This document shows, piece by piece, positions 1-7,824 of a stretch of DNA of 64,000 bases. Under the pieces are notes generated by a model, which had not been told where the DNA came from, ran no database searches, and worked only from the letters and a program-made list of their open reading frames with translations. A program made the translations under genes and the position numbers. Source of the DNA: Mucilaginibacter conchicola (GTDB taxonomy: Bacteria; Bacteroidota; Bacteroidia; Sphingobacteriales; Sphingobacteriaceae); contig NZ_QWDC01000002.1 of NCBI RefSeq assembly GCF_003432115.1, positions 558,001 to 622,000 on the forward strand, in the 5' to 3' direction. Within the stretch, counting starts at the first letter, position 1, and every line of letters starts with the position of its first letter.

Positions 1-10
1 AATACCAATA

Positions 11-40
11 AAAAAGGGGCGCAGATTGCGCCCCTTTTTT
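11..40 (-). terminator. Terminator of the DinB/histidine kinase unit
   Basis: A perfect G+C-rich stem (GGGGCGC pairing with GCGCCCC, 5-nt loop) is flanked by A5 on the left and T6 on the right. Read on the minus strand it ends in a T run, and it touches the stop codon of the DinB-like gene. The flanks also allow termination in the other direction. Confidence 0.85.
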
Positions 41-554
41 ATTGCAGATATTTTTCGTGTACGGCTTTGATATGATAAAGCTCATGCCCCGCTGTCATAT
101 AAACCAGGGCGGCAACTTTCACCAGCGCACCACTGGCCACGCCCGATCTGCCAAGTTGCTCTTCACTTAGCGAGCGGTACAGATATAATGTTGCTTCGCG
201 AACGGCCTTGAACTCATTGGCGAGATCTTGTATGGTGCGGCTATTAAAATCGGTACTGTTTACGTAGGTATCCTGGTCAAAGCCCGGCAGGGAAATATCC
301 TCGCGAGAGAATACAAAAGCGCGGAATGAGAATACCCGCTCGGTATCTATTATATGGCCCAGCACCTCTTTCAACGTCCATTTGCCTTCGGCATAGGCAT
401 ACATGGCCTGTTCATCGGTAAGTTTGCTGAACAGATCAAATGTTACCTGCTGGCTATCTTTAAGTAAAGCCAAAACATCTGCGCCATCGGGCACCTGGTT
501 TACGTAGTTGGCGGCGTATGGTGCGTGATCGTCAGACTTTGGCCTCTTTATCAT
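39..554 (-). CDS. DinB-like four-helix metalloprotein
   Basis: A 171-residue protein of the DinB/YfiT superfamily. The three histidines that bind a divalent metal in this family can be seen: His67 in GHIIDTE, and His157 and His161 in the C-terminal GHELYHIKAVH. Length is normal and there is no signal peptide, so it should be cytoplasmic. Family members act as thiol-dependent transferases or are DNA-damage-induced proteins of unknown activity; the substrate cannot be told from sequence. Its start overlaps the end of the upstream histidine kinase gene by 23 bp in another frame, so the two are probably co-transcribed and translationally coupled. The link between the two functions is unknown. Confidence 0.85.
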   Translation of the reverse strand: MIKRPKSDDHAPYAANYVNQVPDGADVLALLKDSQQVTFDLFSKLTDEQAMYAYAEGKWTLKEVLGHIIDTERVFSFRAFVFSREDISLPGFDQDTYVNSTDFNSRTIQDLANEFKAVREATLYLYRSLSEEQLGRSGVASGALVKVAALVYMTAGHELYHIKAVHEKYLQ

Positions 555-1752
555 ATCTCATGGTTTTTAAAACTATCCTGAATGTGGTACCTTTGCCCAC
601 CTCTGAATCTTTTACAGAAATTTGCCCGTTGTGGTAGTTCTGGATAATACGCTTGGTAAGCGACAGGCCCAGTCCCCAGCCTCTTTTACGTGTAGTATAA
701 CCCGGCTGAAAAACCGTGTCAAACTTAGAGCGCGGTATACCTTTACCAGTATCGCTTATATCAATAAATATCAGTTTTTTTTGCTTGTTGCCGGTTATCT
801 GCACTTTAATGGTACCGGGGCCTTCAATAGCGTTTACTGCATTCTTCAAAAGATTCTCCAGTACCCAGTCAAACAGCGGGATGTTTAGCCCGGCCATCAG
901 GCGGCGGTTGCCGGTCATCTCAAAAGTAATGCGGTTACTTACACGTACTTTAAAATAATCAACAAACTCCTTAACCACACCATAAACCGAATGCTCCTCA
1001 AGCTGCGGTTTGGAGCCGATCTTTGAGAAACGATCTGCCACAATCTCCAGGCGCTTTACATCATTCTCCATCTCGCCCATCAGTGGGTCGTTCTCCGCAT
1101 TAAACTTCTCTTTGATGAGCTCTATCCAGGCCATCAGCGATGATATAGGCGTACCCAACTGGTGAGCGGTCTCTTTGGCAAGGCCCACCCAAACCTGGTT
1201 CTGTTCCGATTTCCGCGACGAACTGAAGGCCGTGTAAGCTACCAAAAGGAACACCGCAATTACAGATAGCTGTATGTAGGGGAACATTTTAAGCTGCGTA
1301 AGCAAAGCCGAATCTTTATAATATACCAGCAAAGGCTCGCCAAGCATGGTGATCTTAAAAGGCTCGTGCTGGCTTTTCATGTACGATAGCTCGTCTTGAA
1401 AGTATTGCGGGTCGTATTTCTTTTTGCTGAGTTTGGCTTCTTCGGGATCAAGCTTGATATAGGTACGGGTAGAATCCAGTCCTCGTGTGGTTTGTATCTC
1501 GCCATTGGCTTTGGTTACAATGGCGGGCACCACCAGGCTATCGCGCACAGCAAATACGTACGACAGGAAATCATTATCATAAGTATTAGCCAGCTGTTTC
1601 ATGCTGATGGCCCATACCTGCGCGCGGGTGCGTTCGCTTTGGGCGATTTTTTTTACCAGGTAGCTGGTATAAAACACCGAGCCGCTGGCAATAACCACTG
1701 CAAAGGCAAGCAAAAAATATTTCCAACGGCGTTTCTGTTCGTACGGATTCAT
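532..1752 (-). CDS. Membrane sensor histidine kinase, orphan
   Basis: A 406-residue two-component kinase. Hydrophobic segments at about 12-33 and 158-176 bracket a roughly 120-residue extracytoplasmic sensor region without a recognisable domain. The catalytic core is complete: H-box ETAHQLGTP with phospho-acceptor His197, N-box LLKNAVNAIE (Asn304), G1 box DTGKGIP (about 334), an F-box-like FQPGYTT and G2 box GWGLGLSL (about 358). There is no obvious HAMP domain. No response regulator lies in the window, so its partner is elsewhere. It follows the glycosyltransferase gene by 48 bp on the same strand and overlaps the DinB-like gene downstream, which suggests one operon. The signal sensed is unknown. 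Confidence 0.93.
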   Translation of the reverse strand: MNPYEQKRRWKYFLLAFAVVIASGSVFYTSYLVKKIAQSERTRAQVWAISMKQLANTYDNDFLSYVFAVRDSLVVPAIVTKANGEIQTTRGLDSTRTYIKLDPEEAKLSKKKYDPQYFQDELSYMKSQHEPFKITMLGEPLLVYYKDSALLTQLKMFPYIQLSVIAVFLLVAYTAFSSSRKSEQNQVWVGLAKETAHQLGTPISSLMAWIELIKEKFNAENDPLMGEMENDVKRLEIVADRFSKIGSKPQLEEHSVYGVVKEFVDYFKVRVSNRITFEMTGNRRLMAGLNIPLFDWVLENLLKNAVNAIEGPGTIKVQITGNKQKKLIFIDISDTGKGIPRSKFDTVFQPGYTTRKRGWGLGLSLTKRIIQNYHNGQISVKDSEVGKGTTFRIVLKTMRYDKEAKV

Positions 1753-1800
1753 AGAATAACCAAATAACGCAAATTTTCGGAGATCAGCGAAACCTCTTGC

Positions 1801-3000
1801 TTAGTGCTCAAGCCCTACTTCAACGCGCTCAATAACATCAGACAATTCTTCGGCGCGTTTGTTCCAGGTATTTCCTTCGGCGGTTTGTAAACGCGATGCC
1901 CTTTTATCAGCACTATCGCTTATAATCTCTGCAAGTACGGCCCTCAGAAAATCTTCTTTATCATCGGTTATCTTTACCAGCCCGGCAAAATCGCTTATAT
2001 CGCCAAAGTTGGTACTTACTACCGGCAGGCCCGCTGCCAGGTACTCGTTTATCTTCATCGGGTAAATACCTTTGGTCAGGTCGTCCTTAACAAAGGGGAT
2101 TATACCCACGCTGAAGGTTTGCAGATAGGCAGGCAATTCTTCGGGGCGTTTGGCACCTTCTACTTTTACATTGGGGTATTTTTTAAGGATAGCAACACCA
2201 CGTTCGCTCAATATGCGCCCTACAAATACAAATTCGGCATCGGGCATATTAGTGAACAAATGTTCCAGTATCTCGTAATTACTGCGGTCATCAACCGTGC
2301 CCACGTAGCCTATAACTGTTTTTGATTTATCAGGTTCGGCTTTAAAACCTTTCTTAAACAGATCAACCTTTACAGCATTTTTAACAACATAACATTGCTT
2401 GGCCTCATCCTTCTTGCTATCATATAATCCCTGAGAGGTAACGATAACGGCATCAGCCATTTTCATAAAAATTGACTCAAGGCGTAATCCGTGCCGGCTA
2501 AGCCACGAGTGCGCTCCTTTTATCTCATCATAACAGTGATATATCAGTGTTTTCTCTTTGAATTTATGGCCGGTCATCACGCCCATGCCCGGGTTAAAAG
2601 ATGTGAAGTTGATCAACTCATCTTCCATGTCCAATTCCTTCAGCGCTTTCCGCACAGTGCGTTTAAGCAGCCAGCCATTATACTTTAATAATTTGCGGTA
2701 AAGCGCACCATCGGGCAAAAAACTTACGGGAAAAACCAGTGGCGGGAAAAGTACATGCACCGTGCCACCGCCCTCAACCTTTACCTCGCGGATGCGGCTT
2801 TTAAGGCCCATCACTTTCTTAAAATCAATCTTCTCTTTATTGTTAACGCCCAGCACAGCATCCTTATAGGTATAGGCATTCTCAACAAACAGTACCTTAT
2901 TGCCTGCCGAGAGCACTTTCATTAATTCAACCACAGCCTTAATGTAGTTGCCGCTCCATTCGGTACCGCTGATGCAAAGTATATTCCGGTTGTTTAACAT
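1801..3000 (-). CDS. Glycosyltransferase, GT4-like
   Basis: A 399-residue GT-B fold glycosyltransferase. The C-terminal half carries the nucleotide-sugar signature: GYVGTVDDR (about 231-239), FVFVGR (about 258) and MKINEYLAAGLPVVST (about 315-330), whose Glu and Gly-rich loop match the E-x7-E region of family GT4. It is soluble with no signal peptide and probably acts on the inner face of the membrane in polysaccharide or glycolipid synthesis; donor and acceptor cannot be read. It is divergent from the methyltransferase gene at 3159, a pairing common in surface-polysaccharide loci, and precedes the histidine kinase gene on its own strand. Confidence 0.85.
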   Translation of the reverse strand: MLNNRNILCISGTEWSGNYIKAVVELMKVLSAGNKVLFVENAYTYKDAVLGVNNKEKIDFKKVMGLKSRIREVKVEGGGTVHVLFPPLVFPVSFLPDGALYRKLLKYNGWLLKRTVRKALKELDMEDELINFTSFNPGMGVMTGHKFKEKTLIYHCYDEIKGAHSWLSRHGLRLESIFMKMADAVIVTSQGLYDSKKDEAKQCYVVKNAVKVDLFKKGFKAEPDKSKTVIGYVGTVDDRSNYEILEHLFTNMPDAEFVFVGRILSERGVAILKKYPNVKVEGAKRPEELPAYLQTFSVGIIPFVKDDLTKGIYPMKINEYLAAGLPVVSTNFGDISDFAGLVKITDDKEDFLRAVLAEIISDSADKRASRLQTAEGNTWNKRAEELSDVIERVEVGLEH

Positions 3001-3158
3001 GCCGCTTGTGTTACTGTGTTTACCCTAATACGCGTTTTAGATACTGCAAGATGCGTTTTACAGAGCTTAAAGTGATAAATATCTGTTTTTATTATCAACC
3101 TTATTGCCTTAAAATGGTTTATATTTAAGCCGTTAAAACATCGCCCACAAGATAAACA

Positions 3159-3806
3159 ATGTCTGATAAGAAACTTTACGTACACTACGGTTGCGGCCAA
3201 ACCTCACCGGCCGAGTGGCAAAATTTCGACGTATCACCAACCCTCGTTATACAAAATACTCCGGTTTTAGGTTTCCTGCTTAAGAAAAGCCTGGGCCAGG
3301 TGTTTGAAAAAAATGTAAAATACGGTGACATCACCAAAGGCCTGCCGGGCATAAAAGATAACACCGCCGACGGCGTTTACTGCTCGCACGTGTTAGAACA
3401 CATGTCATTACAGCATTTCAGGATAGCGCTGCGCAACAGCTACAAAATGCTTAAGCCTGGCGGCATTTTCAGGATGATAATGCCCGACCTGGAAGTTTTG
3501 ATACGTGATTACATTACTGATAAGGACGAGAAACATGACCCGGAAGCATCTATCCGTTTAATACAGCGCATGATGATGGGTACCGAAGTGCGCCCGCGCA
3601 ATATGAAAGCTGTAGCCAAACACCTGTTCGGTTACCTGGAGCACCTTTGGCTTTGGGATTGGGAATCGACAGAGAAAGAGCTGCGCGATGCAGGCTTTGA
3701 GAACATCCGCCGCTGCGAGTTTAACGACTCGGCCGACCCTATGTTTAAATTGGTGGAGAACCCCAAACGCTGGGAACTGGTTGTTAAATTTGAGTGCATT
3801 AAATAA
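3159..3806 (+). CDS. SAM-dependent methyltransferase, class I
   Basis: A 215-residue protein of the methyltransferase-11 type. It has a glycine-rich motif I (HYGCG, 9-13), an acidic residue at the end of strand 2 (Asp24), the post-I segment YCSHVLEH (about 74-81) and the motif II/III strand KPGGIFRMIMPD (about 99-110). This arrangement is typical of small methyltransferases beside glycosyltransferases in cell-surface polysaccharide loci, and a glycosyltransferase is divergent upstream. The acceptor is unknown. A strong hairpin follows the gene at 3828-3854. The 158-bp divergent spacer is AT-rich; I see a possible -7 box (TAtaTTTa) near 3120 but no good -33 box. Confidence 0.82.
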   Translation: MSDKKLYVHYGCGQTSPAEWQNFDVSPTLVIQNTPVLGFLLKKSLGQVFEKNVKYGDITKGLPGIKDNTADGVYCSHVLEHMSLQHFRIALRNSYKMLKPGGIFRMIMPDLEVLIRDYITDKDEKHDPEASIRLIQRMMMGTEVRPRNMKAVAKHLFGYLEHLWLWDWESTEKELRDAGFENIRRCEFNDSADPMFKLVENPKRWELVVKFECIK

Positions 3807-3827
3807 TTTAAATCGCTAATATTGCCG

Positions 3828-3854
3828 CACAGGTGGTAGCTGCTACTACCTGTG
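3828..3854 (+). terminator. Hairpin terminator after the methyltransferase
   Basis: CACAGGTGGTAG (3828-3839) pairs with CTACTACCTGTG (3843-3854) around a 3-nt loop, with one G-T pair, followed by TTTAAT. It separates the methyltransferase from aroE, whose ATG begins 10 nt later, so aroE may also be read through it. The arm resembles the CTACCTGATA word repeated near 32.7 kb, so it could be a relic of that repeat family instead. Confidence 0.6.
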
Positions 3855-3864
3855 TTTAATATTT

Positions 3865-4668
3865 ATGGCGATGAAACATTTTGGCCTTATAGGATTCCCG
3901 CTCTCGCACTCGTTTTCAAAAAAGTATTTTACCGATAAGTTTAAGGCAGAGGGTATTGACGATTGTACCTACGAGTTATACCCGCTTGAGAATATAGACG
4001 ACTTGCCTAAGCTGCTGCACAGTAACCCTCACCTTTGCGGGCTAAACGTGACCATCCCCCATAAAATCAACGTTTTAAAACATCTTGACTGGATTGAACA
4101 TGATGCCAAACGCGTTGGCGCGGTAAACTGTATCAAAGTGATATCGCAAAGCCCTGTATCAACTGCCTTTAGCGGCGAGTTGGCTTTTAACAACGATGAT
4201 CTTTGGCTGGAAGGCCATAATACCGATATCCACGGTTTTGACGCCTCATTAGGCCCGCTGATAAATGAGAGCCATGATAAGGCCCTTATACTGGGCGATG
4301 GTGGTGCAGCCCGGGCGGTTAAATGCGCTTTAGAGAACAGGGACATCGCCTACAAAACTGTTACCCGCAAACCTGTTGAGGGCGGTATTTTGTTTGATGA
4401 CCTGACGGCTAAAATAGTAGAGGAGCACACCCTCATTATCAACACCACACCGCTGGGTACCTACCCAAACGTTGATGAATGCCCGCCTATACCCTATGAG
4501 GGCGTAACCAACAAACATGTTTTATTTGACCTGGTGTACAACCCGCCCGAAACGCTATTTTTGAAAAAAGGTGCAGAGCGTGGTGCAACCATTAAAAACG
4601 GTTACGAAATGCTGGTATTACAAGCAGAAAAAGCCTGGGAGATATGGAATTCAAATACGGTAAAGTAA
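3865..4668 (+). CDS. aroE: Shikimate dehydrogenase
   Basis: Reduces 3-dehydroshikimate to shikimate with NADPH in aromatic amino-acid synthesis (267 residues, cytoplasmic). Substrate-binding PLSHSFSKKYF (Ser14, Ser16), catalytic Lys67 in NVTIPHK, Asn88 in GAVNCI, Asp121 in HNTDIHGF, the nucleotide-binding loop LGDGGAARAV (143-152) and NTTPLG are all present. Between GAVNCI and HNTD there is an extra loop of about 15-20 residues (about 95-113) compared with typical AroE. A second in-frame ATG two codons in (3871) is an equally possible start. The 3' end overlaps gldD by 25 bp, indicating coupling. Confidence 0.95.
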   Translation: MAMKHFGLIGFPLSHSFSKKYFTDKFKAEGIDDCTYELYPLENIDDLPKLLHSNPHLCGLNVTIPHKINVLKHLDWIEHDAKRVGAVNCIKVISQSPVSTAFSGELAFNNDDLWLEGHNTDIHGFDASLGPLINESHDKALILGDGGAARAVKCALENRDIAYKTVTRKPVEGGILFDDLTAKIVEEHTLIINTTPLGTYPNVDECPPIPYEGVTNKHVLFDLVYNPPETLFLKKGAERGATIKNGYEMLVLQAEKAWEIWNSNTVK

Positions 4669-5240
4669 AGTTATTGGTGTTGATGGCGGCAGTTGCAATA
4701 TTTGCAGCGGCCTGCGGGGGGAGCGATTTTTCGCCGAAGCCACGCGGTTATTTCCGTATCGAGTTTCCTAAAAAAGAATACCAGGATTATTCGCAGGGCT
4801 GCCCGTTTACTTTTCAATATCCAAAATACACCAAAATAGAAGCAGATAGGTCGGCGGGGGCAAAGCCTTGCTGGCAAAACATACAATACCCACAGTTTAA
4901 TGCCACGCTGCATTTGAGCTATCAGCCCATCACCTCAAAAAAAGAATTTAATGAGTTGATTGAGGATGCGCACAAACTCAGCTTTAAGCACACCGTAAAA
5001 GCCACATCAATTGATGAGGGCGTTATCCATTACCCCGATCGTAAGGTTTATGGTATCTATTACACTATTGATGGCAACGCGGCATCATCGGCCCAGTTTT
5101 TCTTGACAGATAGCACCAAACATTACCTGCGTGGGGCACTATACTTTAACTCCGAACCACGACTGGATTCGATACAACCAGTACTTAATTTTATTAAGAA
5201 GGATGTGGATGTGATGATCAAAAGCTTTAAGTGGAGATAG
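4644..5240 (+). CDS. gldD: Gliding-motility-type lipoprotein GldD
   Basis: A 198-residue lipoprotein: basic start, hydrophobic stretch and lipobox FAAAC with acylated Cys24. The family signature is clear: KPRGYFRIEFP near the N terminus, a pair of cysteines (GCPF and PCW), and the C-terminal blocks AASSAQFFLTDS and LRGALYFNSEP. GldD is needed for gliding and type IX secretion-linked motility in Flavobacterium, but is widely kept in Bacteroidetes that do not glide. Its usual neighbour gldE is not here. The start lies inside the end of aroE. A repeat-built spacer follows. Confidence 0.93.
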   Translation: MEFKYGKVKLLVLMAAVAIFAAACGGSDFSPKPRGYFRIEFPKKEYQDYSQGCPFTFQYPKYTKIEADRSAGAKPCWQNIQYPQFNATLHLSYQPITSKKEFNELIEDAHKLSFKHTVKATSIDEGVIHYPDRKVYGIYYTIDGNAASSAQFFLTDSTKHYLRGALYFNSEPRLDSIQPVLNFIKKDVDVMIKSFKWR

Positions 5241-5244
5241 ATGA

Positions 5245-5334
5245 GGTGAAAGGGAAAAGGCGAAAGGTTAAAGGTTTGTATAATGCAAATTTCACACACC
5301 ATCCGCAGAAAACTTTTGCCTTTTACCTTTCACC
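5245..5334. repeat. Head-to-head GGTGAAAGG repeat pair
   Basis: The left arm (5245-5267, words GGTGAAAGG and AAAAGGC) matches the reverse complement of the right arm (5312-5334, words GCCTTTTACC and CTTTCACC) at about 19 of 23 positions. The loop is 44 nt. The same word occurs once more at 50115-50132 after the second TPM gene, and a looser relative (AAAGGCAAAAGTTTAAAG) follows the permease gene near 7266. The right arm runs into the promoter of the MBL-fold gene. Confidence 0.7.
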
Positions 5335-5335
5335 C

Positions 5336-5365
5336 TTTACCTTTCCACTCAATAGCTTACCTTTG
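5336..5365 (+). promoter_or_regulatory. Bacteroidetes promoter of the MBL-fold gene
   Basis: The -7 box TAccTTTG (5358-5365) matches the Bacteroidetes consensus TAnnTTTG exactly. A TTTa at 5336-5339, 18 nt upstream, is a three-of-four -33 box. Only 4 nt separate the -7 box from the ATG at 5370, so the predicted transcript starts at or next to the start codon. Confidence 0.6.
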
Positions 5366-5369
5366 CCGC

Positions 5370-6005
5370 ATGGCCAAAGTTCAAGTCTTTGTAAATAATC
5401 CTTACCAGGAAAATACCTATATACTTTATGATGAAACGGGCGAATGTGTGATCATTGACCCGGGCATGTACACCCGCCCCGAGCAGGATGCAGTGGTAAA
5501 CTTTATTAAGGATAATAACCTGAAGCCTGTTTTATTATTAAATACTCATTGCCATGTTGACCATGTATTAGGCAACCGCTTTGTATTTGATCAATACGGG
5601 CTGAAGCCACAATTCCACGAGGGTGAATCAGAAACGCTTGCTGCTGTAGTAGCTTACGCTCCTGCCATGGGTTTCAGATATGCTGCTTCGCCGCTGCCGG
5701 ATACATTTTTGCCTGAGACAGGCAACGTTAAATTTGGCAACACTACTTTGGAGCTGATATTTGCACCGGGCCATTCGCCTGCGCATTTGTGCTTTTATGA
5801 TAAAGATGCTAATATCCTGATAGGTGGTGATGTACTATTCCGCAGCAGCATTGGCCGTACCGATCTGCCCGGCGGCAACTACAGCACGCTGGTAAAAAAT
5901 ATTGAAGAGAAACTGTTTGCACTGCCCGATGATTGTACCGTTTACCCTGGCCACGGCCCCGAAACAACAATCGGTTTTGAGAAACAACATAATCCGTATT
6001 TGTAA
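5370..6005 (+). CDS. MBL-fold hydrolase, glyoxalase II-like
   Basis: A 211-residue metallo-beta-lactamase fold protein. The zinc signature THCHVDH (His60, His62, Asp64, His65) is followed by GHSPAHL, the metal-bridging Asp in IGGDVLF, and the last histidine in YPGHGPETT. This order and length match the short hydroxyacylglutathione hydrolase-like (YcbL) group, which hydrolyses thioesters; the true substrate is unknown. The open frame extends 29 codons upstream, but that stretch is repeat sequence and holds the promoter, so I start at the ATG at 5370 (MAKVQVF). The permease gene follows 26 bp later. Confidence 0.88.
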   Translation: MAKVQVFVNNPYQENTYILYDETGECVIIDPGMYTRPEQDAVVNFIKDNNLKPVLLLNTHCHVDHVLGNRFVFDQYGLKPQFHEGESETLAAVVAYAPAMGFRYAASPLPDTFLPETGNVKFGNTTLELIFAPGHSPAHLCFYDKDANILIGGDVLFRSSIGRTDLPGGNYSTLVKNIEEKLFALPDDCTVYPGHGPETTIGFEKQHNPYL

Positions 6006-6031
6006 GTTATAACAGGCAAACATCCAAACCA

Positions 6032-7258
6032 TTGAATACCTCAATTTATATAGCCAAGCGTTACCTGTTCTCAAAAAAACAGACACATGCTATCAACATT
6101 ATCTCGGGCATATCCATGCTTGGAGTATTGGTGGGCAGCGCGGCATTGATCATCATCCTATCGGTATTTAACGGACTGGAGAAAGTTATTCTTGGCTTAT
6201 ACAGCAACTTTACGCCCGAACTAAAGATAGAGCCGCGCCTGGGTAAAACGTTTAACCCTGATGAACCATACTTTCAATCGCTTAAGAAAGACCCAAGCAT
6301 TGTTTCTTTCACCGAAGTATTACAGGAGCGTGCTTTAATGAAATACGCCGACCGCTCGTTCATCGGTACGGTAAAAGGCGTTAGCGACGATTTTTTGAAA
6401 GGCCGCCAGTTAGACAGCACCATTCAATTTGGCTCGTTCACTTTGAAAGATAAGGGTGAGGATTTTGCTGTGATAGGCGCCACCGTACAAGGCAGCCTTG
6501 GGGTAAGTTTAAAGAACCAGTTTGTGCCTATGCAAATATTCTCGCCAAAGCGCACGGCAGGTAACTCAACCAACCCCATGAACGATTTTGTACTTCGCTC
6601 TATCCTGCCATCGGGCGTGTTTGGCATACAGGCCGATTTTGATGATATTGTTATTGTACCACTTGAGTTTACCCGCGACCTGCTTGATGAACCTAACCGG
6701 GTATCATCATTAGATATTAACTATAAAAAAGGCACCGACATTGATGAGGTGCAGGAAACTATTATTGAGAAAATAGGCGATAAATACACCGTAAAAAATC
6801 GCAAAGAACAAAACACCAGCCTGTACAAAACCATCAATTTCGAGCGTTGGTCAATCTTCATGATCCTCACTTTTGTACTTATTATAGCGTTGTTCAACAT
6901 AGTAGGATCGTTAACCATGCTGGTGATAGATAAGCGGAAAGATATTGCTATACTCACCAGTCTGGGTGCCGATAAGTCGCTCATACAACGCATTTTCTTT
7001 TTTGAGGGGATGATGATATCCCTTGCAGGTTGCGTAGTAGGCCTCGCCATTGGTACGCTGGTTTGTTTAGTGCAGATGCAGTTCGGAATTATAAAAATGG
7101 GATCGAGCCTTTCAGTACTGGATGCCTACCCCGTTGCTTTTAAACTGAGCGATTTCGGGCTGGTGTTCTTAACTGTTATTGGCATTGCATTGATAGCCTC
7201 GGGTATTAGTGCCAGGCTTAGTGTTAAACAACTGGATGATATAAAGAAAGACCTTTAA
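6032..7258 (+). CDS. LolC/LolE-type ABC transporter permease
   Basis: A 408-residue FtsX/MacB-family permease. An N-terminal membrane segment (about 22-47) precedes a large periplasmic MacB-like domain (about 50-265), followed by three membrane segments near 275-300, 325-350 and 375-395. The N-terminal pattern IAKRYLFSKK is typical of the Bacteroidetes LolE-like protein that releases lipoproteins from the inner membrane. The ATPase partner (LolD) is not in the window. The start is TTG at 6032 (ttgaatacc, Met-Asn-Thr); no in-frame ATG lies near, and family members begin at this point. Confidence 0.85.
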   Translation: MNTSIYIAKRYLFSKKQTHAINIISGISMLGVLVGSAALIIILSVFNGLEKVILGLYSNFTPELKIEPRLGKTFNPDEPYFQSLKKDPSIVSFTEVLQERALMKYADRSFIGTVKGVSDDFLKGRQLDSTIQFGSFTLKDKGEDFAVIGATVQGSLGVSLKNQFVPMQIFSPKRTAGNSTNPMNDFVLRSILPSGVFGIQADFDDIVIVPLEFTRDLLDEPNRVSSLDINYKKGTDIDEVQETIIEKIGDKYTVKNRKEQNTSLYKTINFERWSIFMILTFVLIIALFNIVGSLTMLVIDKRKDIAILTSLGADKSLIQRIFFFEGMMISLAGCVVGLAIGTLVCLVQMQFGIIKMGSSLSVLDAYPVAFKLSDFGLVFLTVIGIALIASGISARLSVKQLDDIKKDL

Positions 7259-7439
7259 GAAGTATAAAGGCAAAAGTTTAAAGTTAAAAGTCTTTGTTTT
7301 TATATACCATTCCCCTTTTAATTTGATGGTAGCAGGACCTTTAAATTGTTTAAACTGTTAAAATAAAATCATAGCTTTAGCTATTACCCCTTATATAATC
7401 AATTAAAAAACTCAATCGCCCTAAGGGCGTTACAATACT
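7259..7439. other. Spacer before rbfA with two small palindromes
   Basis: 181 bp without a gene. After a low-complexity stretch (AAAGGCAAAAGTTTAAAG), two exact palindromes stand close to rbfA: ATAGCTTTAGCTAT (7371-7384) and CGCCCTAAGGGCG (7417-7429), the second ending 10 nt before the ATG. They could be operator sites or a 5' leader hairpin. I see no clear TAnnTTTG box. Confidence 0.5.
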
Positions 7440-7817
7440 ATGGAATCTAAACGTCAGCAAAAATTTGCCGGGGTAATTCAGGAAGACCTGGCCGCAATAT
7501 TTCAGCGCGAGGGCATGAACTATCTGCCAAACACACTGGTTACCATCACTAAAGTTCGCGTTACGCCAGATCTGGCTATCGCACGCGTATTCCTCAGCTT
7601 TTTTAACCATACCAATACACAGCAATCGCTGGCTACGGTAAAATCGCATGCATCAGAGATCCGTTATAAATTGGGTGCCCGCATTAAAGACCAGGTAAGG
7701 GTTATCCCTCAACTGGAGTTTTTTGTTGATGACACCAACGAGTACGTTGAGCGCATGGATAAGATATTCGACAAAATAAGCAAAGAAGACCGCCAGCCGG
7801 ATACCGACGAGAACTAA
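7440..7817 (+). CDS. rbfA: Ribosome-binding factor A
   Basis: A 125-residue KH-like protein that binds the 30S subunit and helps mature the 5' end of 16S rRNA, also important in cold. It has the family start KRQQKFAGVIQEDLAAIF, the strand ITKVRVTPDLAIARVFLSF and the C-terminal helix-strand RIKDQVRVIPQLEFFVDD. Length is typical. It lies 7 bp before the M23 peptidase gene and not beside infB or truB, with which it is linked in many other bacteria. A GC-rich palindrome stands just upstream of the start. Confidence 0.93.
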   Translation: MESKRQQKFAGVIQEDLAAIFQREGMNYLPNTLVTITKVRVTPDLAIARVFLSFFNHTNTQQSLATVKSHASEIRYKLGARIKDQVRVIPQLEFFVDDTNEYVERMDKIFDKISKEDRQPDTDEN

Positions 7818-7824
7818 GCGTATC

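Noticed and set aside
5283..5369. N-terminal extension of the MBL-fold protein
   Set aside because: It encodes the repeat arm and overlaps the promoter.
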